A stretch of 38,851 bases of DNA from Candidatus Wolframiiraptor allenii (GTDB taxonomy: Archaea > Thermoproteota > Nitrososphaeria_A > Caldarchaeales > Wolframiiraptoraceae): the NCBI GenBank assembly GCA_023539495.1, contig JAKCEV010000003.1:1-38851 (forward strand). Reading direction: 5' to 3'. The notes beneath the pieces are model-generated. The model was not told the DNA's origin. It searched no databases and saw only the letters and a list, made by a program, of their open reading frames with translations. How positions within the stretch are numbered: position 1 is the stretch's first letter; each line of letters opens with the position of its first letter. A program made the position numbers and the translations under genes. This document shows, one piece after another, positions 1 to 6,621 of this stretch.

Positions 1-130
1 GACCCGGCCAAGGGCTAAACCTCCTAGGGAGGAGGGATGTAGCCCAAACCTCCCCACCCAAGTAGGGGAGGGGGGTCATAAAGATGCAAGAAGGATGACT
101 CCTCCACATCTTTCTCTGCCCATTAGCTAG
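1..130 (+). mobile_element. tnpB: C-terminal tail of a TnpB gene, cut by the left edge
   Basis: Reading from base 2, the plus strand is open to a TAG at 128-130 and contains the tail motif GCSPNLPT at about bases 35-58. The same motif, in the same frame relative to a TnpB zinc-finger, is found in the relics at 4740-4865 and 26131-26330, so I read this as the 3' end of a tnpB gene whose catalytic part lies outside the window. An imperfect CTCC/GGAG hairpin just before the motif is shared with the other copies and may be part of the guide-RNA or right-end structure. Whether the gene is intact to the left cannot be seen. The last third probably reads into unrelated sequence, because it overlaps the coiled-coil relic on the other strand. 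Confidence 0.5.
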
Positions 131-298
131 CTCAGCAATAACTTCCTCTAACCTCCTTTGACCCTCAGTTAATCTCATTATGGCATCTCTGACCTCAGCC
201 TGTCCGCGCCTAAGATCCTCCAAGCTTATGAGGCTGGCGACTGCATACCTGAACTCCTTATCCTCTTTTAAGGGTCTTAGAATCCTCGAATTTTTAGG
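61..298 (-). pseudogene. Relic of a coiled-coil protein (DUF3782-like N-terminal part)
   Basis: The minus strand is open from a stop at 301-299 and reads a natural-looking helical stretch: LKEDKEFRYAVASLISLEDL, then a heptad-like run (EVRDAIMRLTEGQRRLEEVI). This resembles the N-terminal region of archaeal coiled-coil proteins annotated DUF3782, which begin with a 'DEEFRYAVAGL'-type segment; the family name is from memory and was not searched. There is no plausible start codon before the conserved part, and downstream the frame runs into the TnpB tail sequence, so both ends are lost. Bases 299-417 hold nothing I can identify. Confidence 0.45.
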
Positions 299-417
299 TT
301 AAGTCTAGAACTTGTTCCTATTTTGAAAAGTACATCCAGCTTATAAAGAATCTCCACCATTGCTTCAAGGATGCTTGACGTGTTAAGCCATTTAAAGATA
401 ATGATCTTGTGATGTGT

Positions 418-1365
418 TTAGATTTCCGGGACTATGCCGGGTATTCTGGGGAATGGTTGAACTTCTGCGACGTGCCGTGCTCCGACAATGTATGCTATGA
501 AACGCTCTATCCCTAAGCCAGCTCCAGCTGATGGTTTTAGGAGGCCCTCCTTGGCAAGGTCTAGCAGGATCTTGTAGTTCGACTTGTCTAGGCCATCTCG
601 TTCAAGCTTCTTTGCGAGCTTCTCGTACTCGTATTCCCGCTCGGCTCCTGAGATCACTTCACCATATCCCTCGGGGAGTATTAGGTCGTAGTTCCTCCAC
701 TCGCCGGTCTCCGGGTCCTCATAGTCATAGAATTCCCTTGGGATTCCTGTTACCCAGATCGGGTCTTCGAATATTCTTGAGACTTCATCCTGCCATGATG
801 CGCCATATTTCTCCTCAAGCTCGCTCCTCTTATAGACCTTGAATGGCGTTTGTGGGATCTTCAGTTCCCTCCCCAAAACCTCAAGCTCGCGGGAAAGATG
901 TTTTCTCACATACTTTATCGACTCTGTTATGAGCTCCTCATATATCCCGAAGATGTCCTGCATCTTCGCGTATGCCACCTCGACCTCGAATTGCGTGAAC
1001 TCATAGAGGTGTCTTCCAGTCGCTGCTCTATCCCTCCTCTCTATTCTAATGTTTGGTGAGAGGATGAATATCTTCTCCGGGCCGAGGGAGACAAGGACCC
1101 GCTTATGGACTATCATGCTCTGCATCGCTGAGACTTTCTCACCATATATTTCGACCTCAACCTTTTTTTCTATACTGAATTCCGGATCGGGCCAGAGCGG
1201 GTCTGTGGACTTAGAGAGGATGACTGGAAGTATCCAGTAGAAGCCCTTCTCAAGAAGGCGCTCTACCATGACCCTGAGTACCTCCGTCTGGATCCTAAGA
1301 ATTGCTATCTTCCGGCCGCTCATCGGTTTCCTCAAGTCAAGTCCCTCGAGCATTAGCCCCCTCAT
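418..1365 (-). CDS. Archaeal asparagine synthetase A (AsnRS-related, AS-AR type)
   Basis: Probable ATP-dependent asparagine synthetase made from an asparaginyl-tRNA synthetase catalytic core. The 315-residue protein is a class II synthetase core with no N-terminal anticodon-binding OB domain. Motif 2 is visible around residues 108-128 (RIERRDRAATGRHLYEFTQF) and motif 3 near the C-terminus (GAGLGIERF). The family is known from Pyrococcus abyssi, where the AsnRS paralogue makes free asparagine from aspartate and ammonia; a full AsnRS or AspRS would be over 400 residues. An AT-rich box (AAATATAA, minus strand, about 1395) lies some 35 nt upstream of ATG 1365. It is divergent from moeA. The alternative is a truncated AspRS/AsnRS, but both ends look complete. 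Confidence 0.82.
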   Translation of the reverse strand: MRGLMLEGLDLRKPMSGRKIAILRIQTEVLRVMVERLLEKGFYWILPVILSKSTDPLWPDPEFSIEKKVEVEIYGEKVSAMQSMIVHKRVLVSLGPEKIFILSPNIRIERRDRAATGRHLYEFTQFEVEVAYAKMQDIFGIYEELITESIKYVRKHLSRELEVLGRELKIPQTPFKVYKRSELEEKYGASWQDEVSRIFEDPIWVTGIPREFYDYEDPETGEWRNYDLILPEGYGEVISGAEREYEYEKLAKKLERDGLDKSNYKILLDLAKEGLLKPSAGAGLGIERFIAYIVGARHVAEVQPFPRIPGIVPEI

Positions 1366-1499
1366 CCAACGCCTCGTGATCGAGTTTAGAGTATTATATT
1401 TGTCTTTTTAACGGGCATATCCGTCAATTGGATGAAGAACGCGGGCTTATTTATCATTTTTCCCGACAAACTGCCGGCATGACAAATGATGCGAGAGCG

Positions 1500-1506
1500 T
1501 TATAAG
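1500..1506 (+). promoter_or_regulatory. TATA box for the moeA pair
   Basis: TTATAAG is centred about 25-30 nt before TTG 1527 and ATG 1533, which fits an almost leaderless transcript of the two overlapping moeA genes. Confidence 0.5.
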
Positions 1507-1532
1507 TTCAAGAATCATGATTATACTTGCTG

Positions 1533-2807
1533 ATGAGGGAACGGTTGAGGGGGTTCTCAAAACTGACGAGCATTGAAGATGCTCAGGAGATGCTGAGAAA
1601 CAAAGTTACGTATAGGATAATAGATGTTGAGGAGGTTGAGCTAGGCGCGGCCACTGGCAGGATTTGTGGAGAGGATATCAGGGCGCCTATGGACTCTCCA
1701 GCATATGATAGGAGCGCTGTTGACGGCTATGCTGTTGTGGCCGAGGATACTTTCGGCGCCTCTCCCACGAACCCCGTGGAGCTTAAACTTGTCTGCAGGA
1801 TTGAACTAGGCGCGGCCCCATCATGTCTTCCGGAGATTAGGAGAGGTGAGGCTGCCGAAGTACCGACCGGCGGCCCGATACCGAGGGGCGCGAACGCCGT
1901 CGTCCCCTTTGAGCATGCCAAGAGGATTAATGGCCGCTTAGAGGTATATGAACAGGTACGACCTCTTCAAAACATCTCTAGAAGGGGTGAGGATTATCGA
2001 AGTGGCGAAATCGTATTGAGGAGGGGCTGGCTTATCAAGCCTTGGCATGTCGCAGCCCTAGCATCACTCGGCTTCAGGAGCTTGAGGGTTATTAGAAGGC
2101 CGCGCGTCGCCATCCTCTCATCTGGCGGGGAGCTTGTCGAGCCGGGTGAGAGGCTAGCTCCGGGCAGGGTGTATAACTGCACTAAGCCCATGATATGGGC
2201 CATGCTCACATTCTATGGCGCCGAGCCAATAGACCTGGGCACGGTCCCAGACGATGTTGACCTCATCTACGAGAGAATTTCTGAGGGGCTGAAGGTCTCT
2301 GATGCCGTGATAGTTACTGGCGGCACAAGTGTTGGGGAGCGTGATCTGGTCCCGGAAGCAATCTCGAGGATCGGCGAGATCGCGGTTCATGGGCTCGCGA
2401 TAAGGCCTGGCAAGCCTATGGGATTCGCGACGGCCTCCGGTAAGCCGGTATTCATGCTCTCAGGATTTCCCGTAGCGGCGCTAATAGGTTTCCAGGAGCT
2501 GGTCATCCCGGCCTTGGAGCACATGCTCGGGTGCAAGTTTGATCCACCTCCAAGAGTAAGTGGAAGGCTTACTAGGAAGGTGGCATCACCGCCAGGGATC
2601 AGAACATATGTCAGGGTTAGAGTTTTCAGGAGCGCTGATGGGGAAGTCTTGATTGAGCCACTGAGGGTCACAGGCTCCGGCATACTCTCAACCCTCACTC
2701 GTGGGAATGGCCTACTAATCATTCCGGAGGAACTTGAAGGCCTTGATGAGGGCTCCAAGGTCGAGGTCATCCTCCTCTCACCAATCTTCGAGGGTGATGA
2801 GGCTTGA
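1533..2807 (+). CDS. moeA: Molybdopterin molybdenumtransferase MoeA, first copy
   Basis: Inserts molybdate (or tungstate) into adenylylated molybdopterin in the last step of molybdenum cofactor synthesis; cytoplasmic. Family motifs appear in order: MDSPAYDRSAVDGYAV, PTGGPIPRGANAVVPFEH, ILSSGGELVEPG, TGGTSVGERD, RPGKPMGF and LSGFPVAAL, with a C-terminal domain IV. About 424 residues is normal for stand-alone MoeA. I chose ATG 1533; an in-frame TTG at 1527 is also compatible with the upstream TATA box. The stop overlaps the next start by four bases (TTGA), so the two moeA genes are translationally coupled. Confidence 0.92.
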   Translation: MRERLRGFSKLTSIEDAQEMLRNKVTYRIIDVEEVELGAATGRICGEDIRAPMDSPAYDRSAVDGYAVVAEDTFGASPTNPVELKLVCRIELGAAPSCLPEIRRGEAAEVPTGGPIPRGANAVVPFEHAKRINGRLEVYEQVRPLQNISRRGEDYRSGEIVLRRGWLIKPWHVAALASLGFRSLRVIRRPRVAILSSGGELVEPGERLAPGRVYNCTKPMIWAMLTFYGAEPIDLGTVPDDVDLIYERISEGLKVSDAVIVTGGTSVGERDLVPEAISRIGEIAVHGLAIRPGKPMGFATASGKPVFMLSGFPVAALIGFQELVIPALEHMLGCKFDPPPRVSGRLTRKVASPPGIRTYVRVRVFRSADGEVLIEPLRVTGSGILSTLTRGNGLLIIPEELEGLDEGSKVEVILLSPIFEGDEA

Positions 2808-4735
2808 GAAAGATATTCCACGAGCTCCCAACACTCCGCGAGGCTCTCGAACGCGTTCTTGAGAAGGTCTCTCCTCCCGGAGTTGAGGAGGTGGCACTAG
2901 ATGATGCTCTCGGCAGGGTATTGGCATCCGATGTGTATGCGATGGTTGATTCCCCGCCATTCGATAGATCGCTTGTGGATGGTTATGCTGTTAGGGCCGA
3001 GGACACTTATCAAGCGGATGAGGAGAACCCCGTTGAGCTTAAGCTCGTCGGCAAGATCGATGTGGGCGAGAGACCGCGTGTGATAATACATGAGGGCGAG
3101 TGTGCCGAGATCTCAACAGGTGCTCCGATACCGCGAGGTGCAAACGCCATTGTTATGGTCGAGTATACGAGCCAGTCGGGGGATAAGGTAAAGGTCCTCA
3201 GGGCTGTTAGGCCCGGCGAGAATATAGCGCAGGTGGGCTCGGACATCTCCGCGGGAGATCTCGTGCTGAGGAGGGGAAGAATGCTGACGGCTAGGGAGAT
3301 CGCGGTGCTCGCCGCTCTCGGATACTCCAAGGTCATGGTGTATAAAAGACCTAGGATTGCGGTTTTTTCGATCGGGAGGGAGCTCGTTAAGCCGGGGCAG
3401 CCGCTGGAGCTCGGGAAGATATATGACGTCAACGGCTATTCGATTTTCAGCCTCCTAGCAGAGCTCGGCCTCGCCGCAGCATTCAAAGGGATACTGCCCG
3501 ATGATGAGGAGGTGATTCTCAGGAGCCTCAGGGAGGCGTTAGAGGAGAATGACATAGTGATAACATCGGGCGGTACATCAGCCGGCCTCGGAGACTTAAC
3601 CTATAGGGCTTTTGAGAAGCTCGGAAGAGTAATTGTTCACGGGGTTAGGGTTAGACCTGGGAAGCCAACAATAATCGCGATCACGCCTGGTGGCAGGCTC
3701 TTAATCGGGCTACCCGGCTTCCCGCTCTCCGCCATGATGATCTTCATTTCCCTAGTTAAGCCGATACTATTGAGGCTCATGGGCGTTGACGTGGAGGAGC
3801 CTGATACCATTCGAGCTGAGGCGGCATTCAGGCTGAACCTCGGCGGGAGAACCCACCTAATACCCGTGCATCTCGTCGAGACCTCTAAGGGGCTTAGGGC
3901 TTACCCGATGCTGGGGGACTCTGGCTCAACCTCAGCGCTACTTGACGCTGATGGATTCATAGAGGTGCCCGGCGAGAAGCAGTATCTCGATGAGGGCGAG
4001 GTCGTGGAGGTTAAGCTCTTCAGGAGATATAGGCCTCCGAGTACCGTGATTATAGGAAGCCATTGCCCCGCCCTCGACCTGCTGATAGATGTGGCCGGCT
4101 TGAGGAATATCAAGATGATAAGTGTTGGCTCCCTTGGAGGATGGTATGCGCTGAAGAGGGGCGAGGCCGATATTGCTGGAACACACCTCCTCGATGAAGA
4201 GACCATGAACTACAACATCCATATGCCTAGAAGGCTTGGGCTCGAGGACGAGGTCGAGATCTACGGTGGCTATATTAGGGAGATAGGGTTCATAACTGCC
4301 CCAGGCAACCCGAAGAATATCAGGGGCTTCGAGGACCTGCTAAGACCCGATGTCGTCTTCGTCAACAGGGTTCCTGGATCCGGGATAAGGACCTTCACAG
4401 ATCTCCAGCTCAGGAGGCTTGGAGTAATGGATCCGGAGAGAAGGATAAGGGGTTACACGTACCAAGTGAAAACACATACGGCGGTCGCAGCCGCCGTCGC
4501 CCAGGGAAGAGCTGATGTAGGGATCGCGGTTGGATATGTAGCCAAGATCTATGGCCTCGAATTCATACACCTTATGGATGAGAGATTTGACCTCGCCGTT
4601 CGCAAGGATAGGATATACAAGAGATCCGTTGAAGTGATTCTCGAGACATTGGGGAGCAGAAGCTTCGCCGAGAGATTGAGCAAGCTACCACATTACAGGA
4701 TTACGGATGAAATTGGACGTAGGATCTACCCATGA
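2804..4735 (+). CDS. moeA: MoeA fused to a periplasmic-binding-protein-like domain
   Basis: Second MoeA of 643 residues. Residues 1-405 repeat the MoeA architecture (MVDSPPFDRSLVDGYAV, STGAPIPRGANAIVMVEY, TSGGTSAGLGD, RPGKPTII, LPGFPLSAM). Residues of about 415-640 form an extra substrate-binding-protein-like domain (LysR substrate-domain/PF12727 type: VGSLGGWYALKRGEADIAGTH, later RVPGSGIRTF and QGRADVGIAVG). Known archaeal MoeA-PBP fusions have this layout. No signal peptide is present, so the binding domain is cytoplasmic and may sense or hold molybdate, tungstate or a pterin; that role is inference. Start is TTG 2804, preceded by purine-rich GAGGGTGATGAGG. No molybdoenzyme gene occurs in this window. 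Confidence 0.9.
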   Translation: MRKIFHELPTLREALERVLEKVSPPGVEEVALDDALGRVLASDVYAMVDSPPFDRSLVDGYAVRAEDTYQADEENPVELKLVGKIDVGERPRVIIHEGECAEISTGAPIPRGANAIVMVEYTSQSGDKVKVLRAVRPGENIAQVGSDISAGDLVLRRGRMLTAREIAVLAALGYSKVMVYKRPRIAVFSIGRELVKPGQPLELGKIYDVNGYSIFSLLAELGLAAAFKGILPDDEEVILRSLREALEENDIVITSGGTSAGLGDLTYRAFEKLGRVIVHGVRVRPGKPTIIAITPGGRLLIGLPGFPLSAMMIFISLVKPILLRLMGVDVEEPDTIRAEAAFRLNLGGRTHLIPVHLVETSKGLRAYPMLGDSGSTSALLDADGFIEVPGEKQYLDEGEVVEVKLFRRYRPPSTVIIGSHCPALDLLIDVAGLRNIKMISVGSLGGWYALKRGEADIAGTHLLDEETMNYNIHMPRRLGLEDEVEIYGGYIREIGFITAPGNPKNIRGFEDLLRPDVVFVNRVPGSGIRTFTDLQLRRLGVMDPERRIRGYTYQVKTHTAVAAAVAQGRADVGIAVGYVAKIYGLEFIHLMDERFDLAVRKDRIYKRSVEVILETLGSRSFAERLSKLPHYRITDEIGRRIYP

Positions 4736-4739
4736 GAAA

Positions 4740-4865
4740 GAAGGGAAGGAGGAAGAAGGGCCTTGTGAAGGGCGAGACCTTCTCCCTGCTTAGTGTGGGG
4801 AGGTTTGGGCTACATCCTCTCTTTCTGAGAGTTCAGCCGCATGCATTTGAATAACCCTCTCCTTT
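4740..4865 (-). pseudogene. tnpB: TnpB C-terminal relic with internal deletion
   Basis: On the minus strand, 4862-4843 reads RGLFKC, the second half of the TnpB zinc finger. Only about 25 bases further on, 4817-4795 reads the tail motif GCSPNLPT, which continues as LSREKVSPFTRPFF. In intact TnpB these are separated by the NADLVAA helix and a proline-rich linker, so roughly 70-100 bases are missing, and the two parts are in different frames. No catalytic part is present. The tail runs into the 3' end of the moeA fusion gene. Confidence 0.65.
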
Positions 4866-4887
4866 CATTCTCCACTTTCGGGGAGGC

Positions 4888-4908
4888 CCCCAAGAAATAA
4901 GGGCAGGC
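4888..4908 (+). repeat. Dispersed repeat A, copy 1
   Basis: Core CCCCAAGAAATAAGGGCAGG plus one C. Identical cores lie at 37493 (plus) and 37137-37117 (minus), and a diverged palindromic form lies at 36757-36794. The similarity extends about 50 bases upstream (TTCATTCTCCACTTTCGGGGAGG here). The repeat ends 27 bases before the ATG of the 72-residue ORF. It abuts the TnpB relic. Confidence 0.75.
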
Positions 4909-4935
4909 TCTTAATAATGTCCAGGCGCTGTAAGC

Positions 4936-5154
4936 ATGAGGGCTACGGTAGGCTGGCTCAGGAGTAACCGCGATGCTTATTTCGAGACCCATGAAGTTGA
5001 GGATAAGGAGTTTTTGGAGAATGCCGGAAGAGTTTCGAATGAAGACCCCATCCATGATCCCGACAGGGATACAACATACTACGTGAGGGAGAAAGGTAGG
5101 CCTGTATGCAGGGTTGAGCCAAGCTACACCATAATCGTTAACGATGAGAGGTGA
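4936..5154 (+). CDS. Unknown 72-residue protein after repeat A
   Basis: I do not recognise this protein. It is polar and acidic (AYFETHEVEDKEFLENAG, then EDPIHDPDRDTTYYVRE, PVCRVEPSYTIIVND), with no membrane segment. The composition looks like a folded soluble protein rather than noise. It follows repeat A by 27 bases and is followed after four bases by another small ORF with a good ribosome binding site, suggesting a small two-gene unit. An overlapping 130-residue minus-strand ORF runs through the TnpB relic and is not credible. The N-terminal ten residues look less natural, so the true protein may be a decayed fragment. Confidence 0.45.
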   Translation: MRATVGWLRSNRDAYFETHEVEDKEFLENAGRVSNEDPIHDPDRDTTYYVREKGRPVCRVEPSYTIIVNDER

Positions 5155-5158
5155 TAAA

Positions 5159-5293
5159 ATGTGCATGGCGATTATTAGGAGAGTTGGAGGCTTGACATAC
5201 ATAATAGAAGCCGGAGACCGAATACTGTATTTGTTATTTTGTTGTATCGTTCATGATCCAAGGGGACAGGCCTACTTCATAGTAACGGGGTAA
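5159..5293 (+). CDS. Tiny 44-residue ORF with strong Shine-Dalgarno
   Basis: ATG 5159 is preceded by GAGAGGTGATAAA, a strong Shine-Dalgarno at good spacing that overlaps the end of the previous ORF. The product starts MCMAIIRRVGGLTYIIEAGD, has a hydrophobic Cys-containing middle (ILYLLFCCIV) and ends AYFIVTG. I recognise no family. The ribosome binding site is the main reason to list it. The alternative is that it is the last part of a broken gene. Confidence 0.35.
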   Translation: MCMAIIRRVGGLTYIIEAGDRILYLLFCCIVHDPRGQAYFIVTG

Positions 5294-5322
5294 TTGTAAC
5301 ATCTTTTTTGAAGAACTACTTG

Positions 5323-5342
5323 ATCATATAAAGATTATAAGC
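5323..5342 (+). promoter_or_regulatory. Promoter of the basic small protein
   Basis: TCATATAAAGATTATAAGC contains two TATA-like boxes 28-45 bases before ATG 5370, in an AT-rich intergenic stretch. Confidence 0.45.
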
Positions 5343-5369
5343 ATGTAAACTATGTAATTTCCGTGAAAA

Positions 5370-5603
5370 ATGGCTCGTAGGAAAGTTGGAAGGAGGAGGG
5401 GTAGGAGAGGTAAGAGGGCAAGAGCGAGGAAGCCCGCTAAGAAGAGGACGAGAAGGGTCAGAAGAGTTAGGAGAAGGGCTAGGAAGCCTAAGGAGAAGGT
5501 GGAGGTAACTCCACCCCCGGAAGAGGCCCCTGCACCACAAGAAGCGCCTAAAAAGGAAACAGCGCAACCACCAGAACAATCACCCACCGAACAAACCGAA
5601 TAA
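5370..5603 (+). CDS. Arginine/lysine-rich basic protein with Pro/Glu tail
   Basis: The 77-residue product is bipartite. Residues 1-45 are extremely basic (starting MARRKVGRRRGRRGKRARAR, with RRVRRVRRRARKPK later); residues 46-77 are rich in P, E, T and Q (TPPPEEAPAPQEAPKKE). The basic half would bind DNA or RNA, and the design recalls histone H1-like tails and some ribosome-associated proteins, but I cannot name a family. It has its own TATA boxes and is followed by a T-rich terminator, so it is an independent transcription unit that may be strongly expressed. Reverse-strand ORFs over it are low-complexity shadows. Confidence 0.7.
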   Translation: MARRKVGRRRGRRGKRARARKPAKKRTRRVRRVRRRARKPKEKVEVTPPPEEAPAPQEAPKKETAQPPEQSPTEQTE

Positions 5604-5605
5604 CA

Positions 5606-5640
5606 TTTCCCCGATCTCTCCTTTTCTTATTTTTTATACT
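5606..5640 (+). terminator. T-rich terminator after the basic protein
   Basis: Pyrimidine-rich sequence ending CTTTTCTTATTTTTTATAC directly after the TAA; typical of archaeal intrinsic termination. Confidence 0.5.
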
Positions 5641-5680
5641 CATTCATTTCTGCGTGGGAGGGCTTGAATGTTGGAGCATA

Positions 5681-5693
5681 AGGTTTATAACAT
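5681..5693 (+). promoter_or_regulatory. TATA box of the YHS gene
   Basis: GTTTATAACATA is centred about 25 bases before GTG 5712, supporting a leaderless start there. Confidence 0.45.
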
Positions 5694-5711
5694 AGTTATT
5701 TCATTCCCTTA

Positions 5712-5903
5712 GTGAGGTCGATAGAATTGGTTAAAGACATAGTTTGCGGAATGGAGGTCGGCAAGGACACGCCGTATAAGATGGAGTACAAGGGCAAGAC
5801 ATACTACTTCTGCTGCGGATACTGCTTGGAGGAGTTTCGCAAGAATCCTGAGAAGTATCTATCATCCAAATCCGGGGACGATCTATACTCGTGTGGATGC
5901 TGA
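5712..5903 (+). CDS. YHS-domain metal-binding small protein
   Basis: 63 residues, nearly all one YHS domain: [20 protein letters not shown], then [20 protein letters not shown]. The Cys pair pattern (CGM...CCGYC) is the usual metal-binding signature of YHS domains, which occur alone or fused to copper ATPases and monooxygenases. The C-terminus adds DDLYSCGC, a possible further metal ligand. GTG 5712 fits the TATA spacing; TTG 5727, after GAGGTCGAT, is an alternative. A role in copper or iron handling is inference from the family. Confidence 0.8.
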   Translation: MRSIELVKDIVCGMEVGKDTPYKMEYKGKTYYFCCGYCLEEFRKNPEKYLSSKSGDDLYSCGC

Positions 5904-5912
5904 AACTTCAGA

Positions 5913-6509
5913 TTAGCCAGCGTGGATAAACATCCCCCCATTTTTCTCTATTCGCATGATTTTAGCTATCTCGTTGAGGCTCTTTCTAGGAGGGCGCTTT
6001 TCCTCTCTTTCTCTTTGGGGCGGCGGGAGATCCTTTATTAATCTCTCCGAGTGTCTGCCCACGATTATGAGGGCTATCAAGTTAATGTCTTCCGGCAGGT
6101 TGAGCTCCTCCTTGACCACCTCCGGATTATATCCAGCTATTACGTGAGCCACGAGCCCGAGCTCTGTAGCTCTCAGAATCATGAAACCCACAGATATCCC
6201 GGTATCGAACAAGTAGTATTCCCTATCGCAGATGATGCAGTCGTATTCACGCTTTGAATAGACAGCTATTATAAGGGACGAGTTCTTGGCCCAGCTATTT
6301 CCCGGCGAGAGCGCATTATAGATTCGCTCAAGCTTCTCTCTGCTCCTAACGAAGACGAACCTCCATGGCTGATTATTATAACAAGAGGGCGCAAGCGAGG
6401 CATGATAAGCCAAGTCTTCAATCAAGTCGTCGGATACCTCAATCGGCTCAATAGCCCTATAAGATCTCCTTATCTCAATTGCCTCGTGAACAATCATTTC
6501 TCGAGTCAA
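5913..6509 (-). CDS. Nitroreductase-family FMN protein
   Basis: 198-residue member of the nitroreductase superfamily (NAD(P)H- and FMN-dependent oxidoreductases acting on quinones, nitro compounds or flavins). FMN contacts are visible: RRSYR near residue 15, the SCYNNQPWRFVFV segment at about 42-54, and a C-terminal VGRHSE-type stretch. An insert with cysteines (DCIICDREYYLF, about 89-100) is notable and could bind a metal or cluster. The start may be TTG 6509, after GAGGTAGT, or ATG 6497. Convergent with the YHS gene and divergent from the DUF438 gene. The substrate cannot be told from sequence. Confidence 0.85.
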   Translation of the reverse strand: MTREMIVHEAIEIRRSYRAIEPIEVSDDLIEDLAYHASLAPSCYNNQPWRFVFVRSREKLERIYNALSPGNSWAKNSSLIIAVYSKREYDCIICDREYYLFDTGISVGFMILRATELGLVAHVIAGYNPEVVKEELNLPEDINLIALIIVGRHSERLIKDLPPPQREREEKRPPRKSLNEIAKIMRIEKNGGMFIHAG

Positions 6510-6621
6510 GATCAGCTACTACCTCTCTTATAGCGATTTATGCGTGACTGTCTCTAGGGTTTCTTAGTGCGAGAAACATTTATTAGGGGCTGTTTGCCAC
6601 TATACGCTGAGGTGTTGACGC

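Noticed and set aside
35-4817. Inverted copies of a TGTAGCCCAAACCTCCCC segment at 35-57 and 4795-4817, suggesting a 4.8-kb composite transposon around asparagine synthetase and moeA.
   Set aside because: The copies are explained as TnpB tails in opposite orientation. The genes between are housekeeping, and no transposase or target duplication is seen.
4732-4854. 40-codon plus-strand ORF starting MRKKGRRKKG, overlapping the moeA stop (ATGA).
   Set aside because: The opposite strand explains the sequence as a TnpB C-terminal tail; the basic start comes from purine-rich tail codons read in reverse.
4810-5202. 130-codon minus-strand ORF ending in RGLFKC.
   Set aside because: Only its last part is TnpB-like. 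The rest is antisense to the 72-residue ORF and crosses repeat A, so it is a chance fusion of frames.
5316-5587. Two 87-codon minus-strand ORFs rich in Leu, Pro and Ser.
   Set aside because: They are antisense to the Arg-rich gene; the low complexity is a by-product of its AGG/AGA codons.
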